Shown: positions 1 to 8,808 of the stretch, in pieces
How the letters are laid out: the number at the start of each line of letters is the position of its first letter
Numbering within the stretch: the stretch's first letter is position 1
Source: JAXMBN01 sp046349875
GTDB taxonomy: Bacteria; Planctomycetota; Planctomycetia; Pirellulales; Pirellulaceae
Direction: 5' to 3'
Assembly: GCA_046349875.1 (NCBI GenBank)
Contig: JAXMBN010000012.1
Location: 84,407 to 148,406 of the forward strand
Length of the DNA: 64,000 nt
Program-made: the position numbers and the translations under genes
Notes under the pieces: generated by a model
Database searches by the model: none
What the model saw: only the letters and a program-made list of their open reading frames with translations
Told to the model about the DNA's origin: nothing

Positions 1-2759
1 TTCTGCCTCCACAATCGCTGGTGCTTCTCCACCTGCTGCGACTGAGCCTCCCATTGTTTGCGCCAATGAGTCACCTGGATGCGCTGCGTTTGTTCGTCTT
101 CGGAAAGGGTTCGAAGATATTTTAGGTCGGGTAATGGTTCGTCTCGAAGGCTAAAGTTGTCGACGAGAATCGATGGCCGAACACCACCGATATGTCCGTA
201 CGAATCAATGAACGTGTAGTCGATGGTTCCGTCCCATCCTTCAGCAAATTTTCCATCGAAGGCCATTTGATTCGATCCATCGACAAGCTCGCCATGATAC
301 GTTCGAGTCGCAACATCGAGCTCCAATCGCACTTGATACCACTTGCCAACCTCCACTTCGGCAACCTTGGGGCGATCGTTTCCCGATCGCGTCCAAAATT
401 GAGTACCGTTGCGATAGAGTTCGATGGCGGCCGAATTCCCAGGACCATGTCCGAGATAGTAGCGCCACGATCCTTCCCCGCCTCTTGAAACATCATCGCA
501 ATTCCAATCGAATGCAACATAGAGCTTTTTGAGATTCGCGGCTTGCATAGGAGCCAGTTTGCAACCAAATCCGTCATACTCTCCTCGATTGGGCATGAAG
601 ACGCCAAGCTTGCCTTCGCCATGGAGGTTGCGAAATGGACTCTGGGCCGAAGCTTGAACACGTACAACGCTATTGGGACCGGCGTTCCATGGTACTTGAG
701 GAGGCTGCCCATCGAGCTGTGTTTCGAACGCCCCATCCATGCCAGCCGTTCGTTCGATCCTCTCAAGCAACGAATCCCCTTTCGTTGGACTCTCTTCGCT
801 TCCGTGCAATTTCGCTAAACCTTCGCCCCAATCGCAGGATAGGTTATCCAATTCCAGTTTAGGACGATCCCCTTCCTTGTTGTTGGTAACCTCCACATGA
901 TTCAAGCTCGCAAGCATGTTGCCTGGCAAGAGAACCTCATGCGTTGTGAGTACTTCCGTTGGTGATCGGAGTTCGATGCGAAGCGAATTCTTGGACGAAA
1001 TCGATTCGATCGTCACGTGATACCATTCTTGAGGTTTCCATGGCCCCAAGTCGATCGTATTTCCGTTCGCTTCGATCCACATTCGATTGGCATCCACGAT
1101 CCATCGCAAGAACGCTTCATGCTTTCGATCAGACCAAACCATCGCATGTTGCCCTGCAACTTCCGATGGCGAAGTGGACAATCGAAAATCCCATCCCAAA
1201 TGGACGTCACGTTTTCGCTCTTGCTCATTCGCATGTATGGCTTGAAAGATGCGATAGGGGTTGGAACCTTCGATTGCGATCCCAACTTTCCCGCGTGGAT
1301 AACGGGTGACGAAGGGGCTTTGGCTCGCGTTGGCCACTGCAATGTTTCCTTCGTAGTGCCAAGGGGAAACAAGAACGCCGCGGCTTCCACCCGATGCAGG
1401 TGCTTGGATTTCAAAGTCTCCATCGATTTCGTGCAACGATCGGATGGAAGCGGCTGGAAGCGAGCGTTGATTCTGCATCAACTCATCGCGCAAACCAGCA
1501 AGCTGCTGCTCATATTGCATCCACTCGCCTCGAGCAATATGGCGAGGCTGAAGCGGGACGAGCGATCGAATCTTCTGTTTTTGTTCCGATCCCGCAAAGG
1601 GATACGAGGTGCTATCGAGAATCCCATAAAGTCCATAGTAGTCATCCATCGATATCGGATCGAACTTATGATCGTGACATCGAGCACACCCCAAGCTCAG
1701 GCCGATCATGCTCTGCCCAAGCGTATCGATCGAATCTTGGATCGTCAGATGAAGGTAATTTTCAGAGTCGAACCCGAAACGTCGCGATATGGCCAAGAAC
1801 CCCGTTGCCACCACGCTTTCGGCATAGCGGCTCTCCGGTTCCATTTCACCCAAAATGTCTCCTGCAACTTGCTCCATGAGGAATCGATCCCATGGCTTAT
1901 CGTTCTGAAAGGCATCGATCACATAATCGCGGTATCGCCAAGCTAGCGGAGCAGGATAGTCAGCGGTTTCGCCAGCCGTATCTGCATATCGGACGACATC
2001 CAACCAATGCCTTCCCCATTTTTCACCGTAGGCACGGGAATGAAGAAGCCGATCGACTCGATCTGCATAGGCCTGTGGCCTTGAATCGGTTAAAAACGAT
2101 TCGATCTCTTCCGGCGAAGGCGGAAGCCCCGTCAAATCGTAATGAATTCGGCGAAGCAAGATGCGTTTTTCAGCCTCGGGTGTTCGCTGCTGGCCGAGTT
2201 CTCTTTGGGAAGCAACGATCCAAGCGTCGATGTCGTTCACGATCGAATCGTTTGGCAGCTGCGTAGGAGCAGGCAAAACTTGCAAAGGTTGCCATGCCCA
2301 GCTACGGCGGCCAGATAGCGCGACGGCATGCTCTGGCCAATAGGCCCCCAAACCAATCCACGTTTCGAGATCCTTGACCTCTTGTGGAGACAATGCTTTG
2401 TCCGCTTCCGGAGGCATCGGGGATTCGTCCCCATCCCGCCGTACGGCACTCATCAAACGACTTTCCAGTGGCTTTCCGGGAACAAGAATCGCTCCACCTT
2501 CACCACCGCGAAGGATCGATTCACGGTCGACCAAACGCAAACCACCAGCGGACTTTCCATCGCCATGACAGCGAGAACATTTTTCGATGAGCAACGGTCG
2601 GATTCTATTTTCAAAGAACGCCTCGCGTTCTTCGCCTTGCCCAAAACTCGGCGAGCCCACGCACAAAGCAATGCCACAAGCAATCCCTATCCAAAGACTC
2701 TCGAAGTATCCTCGATCGCAATGCCTTCGCATGGCGTTTCGATTCGATAAAGCATTCAT
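1..2759 (-). CDS. Partial planctomycete cytochrome c / DUF1549 protein with LamG-like insert (C-terminus beyond left edge)
   Basis: An open frame without a stop runs from about 2759 to the left edge, about 919 codons. In-frame ATGs lie at 2771, 2759 and 2732. All precede a hydrophobic segment (FESLWIGIACGIALCVG) that should be a signal peptide, so the exact start is uncertain. Next comes a planctomycete-type cytochrome c region with a CSRCHGDGK haem motif and the PMPPEADKALS hallmark, then a DUF1549 region (GRHWLDVVRYADT; SLGCARCHDHKFDPI). The rest of the visible protein resembles two LamG/concanavalin-like segments (for example GKWYQVRLELDV). The DUF1553 domain that usually closes this family would lie outside the window. 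Family proteins are exported and often sit beside DUF1501 partners; substrate and reaction are unknown. The partner may lie off the left edge, downstream on this strand. Confidence 0.85.
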   Translation of the reverse strand, partial: MNALSNRNAMRRHCDRGYFESLWIGIACGIALCVGSPSFGQGEEREAFFENRIRPLLIEKCSRCHGDGKSAGGLRLVDRESILRGGEGGAILVPGKPLESRLMSAVRRDGDESPMPPEADKALSPQEVKDLETWIGLGAYWPEHAVALSGRRSWAWQPLQVLPAPTQLPNDSIVNDIDAWIVASQRELGQQRTPEAEKRILLRRIHYDLTGLPPSPEEIESFLTDSRPQAYADRVDRLLHSRAYGEKWGRHWLDVVRYADTAGETADYPAPLAWRYRDYVIDAFQNDKPWDRFLMEQVAGDILGEMEPESRYAESVVATGFLAISRRFGFDSENYLHLTIQDSIDTLGQSMIGLSLGCARCHDHKFDPISMDDYYGLYGILDSTSYPFAGSEQKQKIRSLVPLQPRHIARGEWMQYEQQLAGLRDELMQNQRSLPAASIRSLHEIDGDFEIQAPASGGSRGVLVSPWHYEGNIAVANASQSPFVTRYPRGKVGIAIEGSNPYRIFQAIHANEQERKRDVHLGWDFRLSTSPSEVAGQHAMVWSDRKHEAFLRWIVDANRMWIEANGNTIDLGPWKPQEWYHVTIESISSKNSLRIELRSPTEVLTTHEVLLPGNMLASLNHVEVTNNKEGDRPKLELDNLSCDWGEGLAKLHGSEESPTKGDSLLERIERTAGMDGAFETQLDGQPPQVPWNAGPNSVVRVQASAQSPFRNLHGEGKLGVFMPNRGEYDGFGCKLAPMQAANLKKLYVAFDWNCDDVSRGGEGSWRYYLGHGPGNSAAIELYRNGTQFWTRSGNDRPKVAEVEVGKWYQVRLELDVATRTYHGELVDGSNQMAFDGKFAEGWDGTIDYTFIDSYGHIGGVRPSILVDNFSLRDEPLPDLKYLRTLSEDEQTQRIQVTHWRKQWEAQSQQVEKHQRLWRQ

Positions 2760-2935
2760 AGGCAGAGTCATTGGGAAGGAGTAGGGCAGGGGATTTCGCA
2801 GGCGAGTCTTTTATTCTATCGCAGATTCCCTCCAACCACACAACGTTTTCGCCTGAATCCAACATCCCTCAACGATTTCTACCAGCCTTTGGGGAGTCTC
2901 AGGGACGCCAACGAGCTATTTATAGAAAGAGGTGC

Positions 2936-4081
2936 CTATGGCGCCCAACATTGGCTAATGACTTGCGCATAGATTCGATGCCCAAAGTCGTTGGGATGAT
3001 TGACTCCGTTTCCAGTCAAATCATGATCCGCTTTGAGATCCAGCATCCGCGTCCACACTCGCGTTACATCGGCAACTGCAACTCCCGTATCCGCTAATTC
3101 GATCAACGCTTGTTGATACTCGGGAAATCGCTCGTGCTTGAGTCGCGTCCAATCGCGATTGCCCAACATCGGTGCTACCAAAATGATTTCACATTCAGGC
3201 AATGCCTCCCGAACCGTTCGCATCATCTGGCGCGTCTTCTCCTGATAATCGTCTTTCGATCGTCCGGCGGAATCATTCATTCCAAAGGCGATGACAACCA
3301 AATGGGGACGCAACTTGATGACCTCCTCCATTTGACTCAAACCCCACGCCGTATCTTTGCCACTTATCGATAGATTGGTCAACTGAATTTGTCCCTTGAA
3401 TGACTGTTCCAGTTGCATCTTGAGGAGTCCTGGATATGCAGGCTGAAAGGGTGGTTTGGAAAACATGCCTGAAGCGTTGTATCCAGCCGAGATACTATCT
3501 CCGAGAACAACCAAATGGATGCCTTCATCGTTCATCAACCGCTTGCGAGTCTTGGGCAGGCTACCACGCTTTCGTGGAAACCACTCTTGGGTTGCAGGCA
3601 ATCGATGACGATAGGTAATGCAAATTTGCATGGCGGCATATTCAAGCTCGCCTCCAAAGAGGATCTCGCCATTGCCATCACGATGCGTTAGGGCATGCCG
3701 CTGCGAGTTGGCGGGGCGCCGCAGATCACTCGGCAAATAAGTGGGAAGAACCGATCCTTTGGGGACCACCAGTTCGCGAGCCCCCTGCTTCCATCGAATA
3801 CTGTTCAACTCAAAACGTCGGCTTCCATCCGAGGAATGAATCGCCAAAATCTCTTCGACTGGAAACAGCAATTGCCCTTTCGCATCACCATTCTCGTCCT
3901 GGAGAAACAGAACCGTCTCTCCTTCGCATATTTCATTCTCCCATATCGGTTGGAACGAATGCTTGCTGGCTTTCCATGCCTGGTCAACCGCAGACGGATC
4001 GCGGTCCTGAGCTTCCGCTTGCATAATGGCGAGTAAAACGACCGTCACCACAAGCAGATTCGTCTTCAAGATTCTCAACAT
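2936..4081 (-). CDS. SGNH/GDSL-family hydrolase, exported
   Basis: A 381-residue protein. I chose the ATG at 4081 because it begins a clean signal peptide (MLRILKTNLLVVTVVLLAIMQA) and follows a purine-rich GGAGAG; a longer frame to 4138 has no signal-like start. An N-terminal region of about 170 residues is unassigned. The SGNH fold follows, with block I VVLGDSISAGYN near residue 190 (nucleophile Ser), block II SISGKD, block III GMNDS near 267 and block V NDFGH near 363 (catalytic Asp and His). All four blocks are intact, so it should be an active serine esterase or acetyl-/carbohydrate-esterase outside the cytoplasm. Substrate unknown. It lies 84 bases downstream of the TolC-like gene, same strand, and may be cotranscribed, but a functional link is only inferred. 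Confidence 0.85.
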   Translation of the reverse strand: MLRILKTNLLVVTVVLLAIMQAEAQDRDPSAVDQAWKASKHSFQPIWENEICEGETVLFLQDENGDAKGQLLFPVEEILAIHSSDGSRRFELNSIRWKQGARELVVPKGSVLPTYLPSDLRRPANSQRHALTHRDGNGEILFGGELEYAAMQICITYRHRLPATQEWFPRKRGSLPKTRKRLMNDEGIHLVVLGDSISAGYNASGMFSKPPFQPAYPGLLKMQLEQSFKGQIQLTNLSISGKDTAWGLSQMEEVIKLRPHLVVIAFGMNDSAGRSKDDYQEKTRQMMRTVREALPECEIILVAPMLGNRDWTRLKHERFPEYQQALIELADTGVAVADVTRVWTRMLDLKADHDLTGNGVNHPNDFGHRIYAQVISQCWAP

Positions 4082-4165
4082 CTCTCCAATCTTTCCAAGA
4101 GTACCTTCCTGAAAGAGTACAGCATTGCTCTGCTGCATCTAGTCTTTCTTGAACGGTAACCTGCA

Positions 4166-7132
4166 TCATGGTTGATTGGAATGGATCAAAGCATCGCCCG
4201 GTCCAATTTTTTCCATTTGGCGAATCGTTGGCGAGTACCACACCTTGGGCGGCAAATAGTCATAAGGTCTTGGGTTGGTGTTGGGGAAGTCCGTATTGGT
4301 TTGCGGACCATAATCTTCGTGGACACCCGACCAATACAAACATCCGTCGACATCGAAAGCCTCGAGATCGAAAAACAACTCCAAGCGATCCGTTATGTAA
4401 TTCACATGCAAACGAGCAATCGAACTCAGTGCGTTCGTATAGGCCTGTTGAGCTTCCAGAAAATCACGAGCGGCAACATTCTGCACCGCAAGCTGCAATC
4501 GCAAACTGGTGCTAATCACGCGTTCATACGCCAGCGCCGCACTGGCAACCGCAATGGTGTATTGATTGCGATCCAGAGCCAACTGCCGCAGATCCTCCCG
4601 CACATCCAACTTGATCGTATCCTCTGCAGCCATGAGATTGCGAAGCCCAACATTGTAGCTGATCAATGCCAATCGGAAGTTATTGCGTTGTAACCGTCGA
4701 TTCAATGGAGTATCCAATGCCATGCTCAAACGCGTATCGCTATCATCAAAACTAAAATCAAACGGATCATTGCCTGTGCTTCGTGTGCGTATCGATTGAG
4801 TCGCACGTAGGTCGACAATCGAACGAAGATCGTCACCAGCCAGCTTGATCTGCCGCCAAGCATCCGCCAGATCTCCTCGTTGATTCATCAAATCAAGTCT
4901 CTGGACCAAACCAGTGAGGAGTGCCTCGTTGTGATCGAGTTCGATCTCCTCCCACCCATCAGGACCTTTTTCAAGCAGGATATCGCTCAATTCGATCGTA
5001 TCATCCACCACTTCTTGCACGCGAGCGCCTACCTGCCTCAGGTCTTCTGGCAAAATGCCTCGACAAGCATCGCGAGCTAACTCTTCGAGCTCTTTGACCA
5101 ACTCCAATGCTTCATCTCGCCGCTGAGGAATCCGATTGAACTCCTCCATAATCTCGATGGCCCGGTCCGATCCCAGATTGGTTGAGATCCTTTCCAGGAA
5201 GTCAGAAAGATCATCCAGTTTCTGATTGGCAACGCGACGGCGACCCTCCAATGATTGTTTGAGCGTTCCCTGGTTTCGGACATGATTGCTCTCGATGGCA
5301 AGATCGACAACCTGAAGCTGAGCGGATCCAAATTCCAATGCACGGATGATGACGCGAAGAGGAGGAGCCGGCGTCTCCGAGCGTAGTTGGGTATTCAAAT
5401 CCGAACGAAGAATTTCCACCTGCATGGTCACGCTCAAGATCGCCAGCAACTGTTGCAAGTCTTCGAGTTCTTCTTCCGCTTCCACTAGGGCTTGATGTGA
5501 CAAACGATTCATCGCGGAACCATCCGTCCCATTGCTTGGACTCGAAGCTTCCATCCGTTGCTGAATGCGAAGAATCTTGGACATGCGATCCGCCAAAACC
5601 TCCGCAACATTCGACAGTGTCGTTGCATCGACGGAACTTGCATTACGTGCATTAACGAGCTCAGTACGTGCTCGATTGATCATCTGCCGCGCAACACTCA
5701 GCTCGTCTTTGAGTGAAATCGACTCGAGTTCCGCGAGATCCAAATGGATCACCATTTCGGTCGGCAACCCCAAGCGGAACTTGAGTTGATCCAAGGCTGC
5801 TTCTAAAGTGAAGCAATTGTTGACGAGATTGCTTCGCGTGCGCAATACGTTCTGCTCAAACTGATCGACCTGAATGCGAGGGATCTTTTCAGCTGTTCGA
5901 TACTCCGCTTGGCTCTGTATGAAGCCTCGCGTGTTGGTGAAATAGTCTTGGGCATTGATTTCAATTCCACGATAATTCAGAAGCAAACTGTAATAAGCGC
6001 CCGAAACATCTCGGAACAGTTGCTTGCGAAATCGAATATAGTCTCGCATTGCGTAGAGCACATCACGCTCGGTTTGGGTGAGGTTTTCAAAGCGAACATC
6101 GCGTTGAAATAGTGTTTGCTGGAAGTCGAATATCATTTCGGATCCAACATCGGCCGCAAATCCGCTCGGTCCATTGAAGGTCAATACGACGCTATTGGCA
6201 AAGCGCGTCAAAAACTGCCCACCCGAGGCAAGGGTCTTTTGAACAGCGGTACCGCTTGGGACTCCCAGCGTATTTTCGGTCACACCGTTGTCGCGTGAAT
6301 GACGAAAGTTGGCGGCCGTACCATTGCCAACGGGCGTCGGATTGAGTTCGTACTGATAACGCTGCCGAGTCAAAGCCAATGCTGTGCGATAGAGCAGTTC
6401 TTTGCGAGCTTGGTACTCGCGACTATTGATCGACGCTAGCTCCATCAAGTTAGCCAACGTCAATCGTCGCCTATCCTCTTTTTCCATCCGCGGAGTCTCT
6501 TTGAAGGTCTGGCCAAACTCCGAACGCAATGTTTCAAACTCGAGCATTCGATCGATGCAGGTCTTGGGTAGTACTTCCCATGACTGTCGCGGAATAGCAA
6601 CTTTGTTCACCGACGTTCCGTTGGAACGAGCAGGGGTAGGCTGTTTGGTATCTCGCACATTCTGTGCTTCACTTGTACCATCCGGTTTTTGTTCTGCGAC
6701 AACCAATACAGGGTCGTTTTTATAGCTTGCCGAAACGACGGATGGATCCACAGCTGGGGCGACGGACGAAGGTACTGGCGTTTGTGCGATCGATTCTGGT
6801 TCCGACATCGCCTTCCATGTATTCTCACTCCAAACCATTGCATCCGATGTTTTGCATGAGTCGCTCGCAAGATAGGGAAGTTCGTACCCATAGAGTATGG
6901 GACGCGGCGTGGGGAGCGACGGGCAATCGGGATTCGTAGGGTCGTAGAACCGCGATCGTATGTCTGGCCGTACATGAAACTGTGCCGGCATCGGCGCGTT
7001 TAAACAACTCGCTTTCTCTTGCAGAATCGAATAGGAATCGCGATCGGCAGCCGTTCGATAGCGAGTGCGCGTGCACCCGCATGACGACACGATGGCCACA
7101 ACAACTAGTACGACGATGGAAGAACGATGCAT
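4166..7132 (-). CDS. TolC-like outer-membrane efflux lipoprotein with long coiled-coil insert (paralogue 1)
   Basis: A 988-residue outer-membrane factor. The start at 7132 gives MHRSSIVVLVVVAIVSSCGC, a lipoprotein signal with acylated Cys at about residue 20; the frame continues upstream to 7213 without a signal-like start. Two OEP/TolC repeats can be recognised, roughly residues 200-470 and 735-950, each with long amphipathic helices. Between them lie about 260 residues of heptad-rich, Glu/Arg/Leu-rich sequence with no counterpart in usual TolC proteins (about 430-490 residues). A close paralogue occurs at 11919-14738; both share CTRT after the lipid Cys and an RSRxxDPxNPD motif. It follows the HlyD and FtsX genes on the same strand and is probably their outer-membrane exit duct. 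Confidence 0.85.
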   Translation of the reverse strand: MHRSSIVVLVVVAIVSSCGCTRTRYRTAADRDSYSILQEKASCLNAPMPAQFHVRPDIRSRFYDPTNPDCPSLPTPRPILYGYELPYLASDSCKTSDAMVWSENTWKAMSEPESIAQTPVPSSVAPAVDPSVVSASYKNDPVLVVAEQKPDGTSEAQNVRDTKQPTPARSNGTSVNKVAIPRQSWEVLPKTCIDRMLEFETLRSEFGQTFKETPRMEKEDRRRLTLANLMELASINSREYQARKELLYRTALALTRQRYQYELNPTPVGNGTAANFRHSRDNGVTENTLGVPSGTAVQKTLASGGQFLTRFANSVVLTFNGPSGFAADVGSEMIFDFQQTLFQRDVRFENLTQTERDVLYAMRDYIRFRKQLFRDVSGAYYSLLLNYRGIEINAQDYFTNTRGFIQSQAEYRTAEKIPRIQVDQFEQNVLRTRSNLVNNCFTLEAALDQLKFRLGLPTEMVIHLDLAELESISLKDELSVARQMINRARTELVNARNASSVDATTLSNVAEVLADRMSKILRIQQRMEASSPSNGTDGSAMNRLSHQALVEAEEELEDLQQLLAILSVTMQVEILRSDLNTQLRSETPAPPLRVIIRALEFGSAQLQVVDLAIESNHVRNQGTLKQSLEGRRRVANQKLDDLSDFLERISTNLGSDRAIEIMEEFNRIPQRRDEALELVKELEELARDACRGILPEDLRQVGARVQEVVDDTIELSDILLEKGPDGWEEIELDHNEALLTGLVQRLDLMNQRGDLADAWRQIKLAGDDLRSIVDLRATQSIRTRSTGNDPFDFSFDDSDTRLSMALDTPLNRRLQRNNFRLALISYNVGLRNLMAAEDTIKLDVREDLRQLALDRNQYTIAVASAALAYERVISTSLRLQLAVQNVAARDFLEAQQAYTNALSSIARLHVNYITDRLELFFDLEAFDVDGCLYWSGVHEDYGPQTNTDFPNTNPRPYDYLPPKVWYSPTIRQMEKIGPGDALIHSNQP

Positions 7133-7469
7133 GCTTAGGTGGGGTTCCGAAGATAACCATCTGCGGAAAAGAGAATGCACACTCAAAACTAGGTGGTAAT
7201 TGTTCCTGCTCACGTTTCATACTCACTTTGGGCAAGAACAATTTCCGAATCCGAACAAGACGCTCGGACTCAATCTCTCCATCGGCAAAAACCTTGATGG
7301 ATCTAAGGACTCTGCCGATTTTTCCGATAGATAGGGAGATCTCGTTCGCGTTAGGAAAGATAGGCCGACTGGGAAGATAAGGGGTGCTTCTACGCTAGGT
7401 CGACCGAACCATTTGCATCCCTATGCAATGCATGCAAAGAATGGTTTGCCAAAAGGGGCAAATGTGGCC
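7133..7469. other. Intergenic stretch between permease and TolC-like gene
   Basis: This stretch of 337 bases has no convincing gene. It contains one imperfect hairpin, with AACCATT at 7407-7413 pairing with AATGGTT at 7440-7446 and inner TTGCAT/ATGCAA pairing, just beyond the permease stop. It may slow or stop transcription, but no T-run follows. The rest could hold a separate promoter for the outer-membrane gene; I could not pick one out. Confidence 0.4.
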
Positions 7470-8792
7470 TTATTGATGGCGGAGGGCTTCGATCGGATTC
7501 ATGTGAGCAGCTTTGTAGGCTGGGTAGACGCCGAACACGACACCCGTGGCCACTGAAATACCAAATGCAATCACAATCGATGCCAGGCTTGTCGAAGTTG
7601 TGATTCCCAGTGCCATGGAAAAGAGAATGGGCAAGAGAACCCCAGCGACGACTCCCAAGATTCCGCCACTGGTACTCAATACCGTGGTCTCCATCAAGAA
7701 TTGCATGATGATATGTCGTCGCTTGGCACCGATGGCTCGCCGAATTCCAATTTCGCGAGTTCGTTCGGTCACCGTTGCAAGCATGATATTCATGATCCCA
7801 ATGCCACCAACCAAAAGGGAGATCCCAGCGATCGAGCCTAACACCAGATTCCATAGCCGCTTTTCTCGCTCAGCCTGTTTGAGCAGCTCGAGGGGAACTT
7901 GCACCTCATAGTCTTTCTTGTTGGCATGCTCATCAGCTAATAGCGAACGAACAATGGAAGCAAAGGGCCGCACCTGCTGTTGGTCTTGCAGTTCGATTGT
8001 GATTTCGCTCAGTTCCACGCGAACGTATTGACGCGATCCCGTTTCAACGATCCGCTGAACGATTCCCATACGGTTTTGCGCGGAAGTGATTGGGATATAC
8101 AAATCGTTATTTTGGTCGGAGGTATCTTTGCTCAAAGCCTTGGCTGTACCGCTATCACGGCCTCCCACCACACCGATCACTCGGTAGGCATCATCTCCGA
8201 CGAGGAGCGACTGTCCGATAGGATCTTCAAACTCGAACAATTCACGCGCGATGGTATGTCCGATGACGACCACGTTCGCTGATTGGTCGACATCTTCAGC
8301 ACTGAAAAATCGTCCCCTCACATTCATCTCTTTCACTTCGGGAAGATCTTGAGTCGTGCCAACCACGCGAGCCCCCGTCATGTGGTTTTTCCCGTGTTGC
8401 AGATTCTTCTTATGAAACACCGATGGAACGATCGTACATTGTTTGATTTGCAGATCTTGGAGAGAACGCAAATCCGCATAAGAAAGTCCGTACGCCAAAA
8501 CATTGGTGGTCGTGCTTGCCACGGGGGCGTCGTTGGTTGGCGGTGGCTTGACGCTTCGAATGATTACATTGGCCGCGCCGAGTCGTTTGATTTGTTCTAG
8601 CGCTTCTTGCTTGGAGCCCTCGCCAATCGAAAGCATGGCAATGACCGATGCTACGCCTAGAATGGTACCCAGCAGCGTGAGCACGCTCCGCATTTTGTGG
8701 AGCAATAGATTGCGAACGGCGAGGCGAAGGGTCGTAAGAATCACGGTTGAATCGACATGGTACCCGAGTTTTCGATCACCCTGCTGCACCAT
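7470..8792 (-). CDS. FtsX/MacB-type ABC transporter permease (no ATPase domain)
   Basis: A 440-residue permease. One transmembrane helix lies near residues 35-60 (LLLHKMRSVLTLLGTILGV). A MacB-like periplasmic core follows, about residues 60-310, then three C-terminal helices from about 315. The signature ERTREIGIRRAIGAKRRHI and terminal PAYKAAHMNPIEALRHQ are classic for the MacB/LolC/FtsX family. It begins 17 bases after the HlyD stop, so the two are translationally close and probably one operon. Such permeases act as dimers with a cytoplasmic MacB/LolD-type ATPase and pass force to a periplasmic adaptor and a TolC duct. The adaptor and duct genes are here, but no ATP-binding protein is encoded in this window, so that subunit must be supplied from elsewhere. 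Substrate unknown. Confidence 0.9.
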   Translation of the reverse strand: MVQQGDRKLGYHVDSTVILTTLRLAVRNLLLHKMRSVLTLLGTILGVASVIAMLSIGEGSKQEALEQIKRLGAANVIIRSVKPPPTNDAPVASTTTNVLAYGLSYADLRSLQDLQIKQCTIVPSVFHKKNLQHGKNHMTGARVVGTTQDLPEVKEMNVRGRFFSAEDVDQSANVVVIGHTIARELFEFEDPIGQSLLVGDDAYRVIGVVGGRDSGTAKALSKDTSDQNNDLYIPITSAQNRMGIVQRIVETGSRQYVRVELSEITIELQDQQQVRPFASIVRSLLADEHANKKDYEVQVPLELLKQAEREKRLWNLVLGSIAGISLLVGGIGIMNIMLATVTERTREIGIRRAIGAKRRHIIMQFLMETTVLSTSGGILGVVAGVLLPILFSMALGITTSTSLASIVIAFGISVATGVVFGVYPAYKAAHMNPIEALRHQ

Positions 8793-8808
8793 CCCAAGCC
8801 GAAGCGAC

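Noticed and set aside
1017..1946. Long plus-strand open frame of 309 codons
   Set aside because: It is the exact antisense register of the minus-strand cytochrome/DUF1549 gene, which has recognisable motifs through this stretch.
7407..7446. Hairpin after the permease gene as a strong terminator
   Set aside because: The stem is short and imperfect and no T-run follows, so I list it only as part of the gap.
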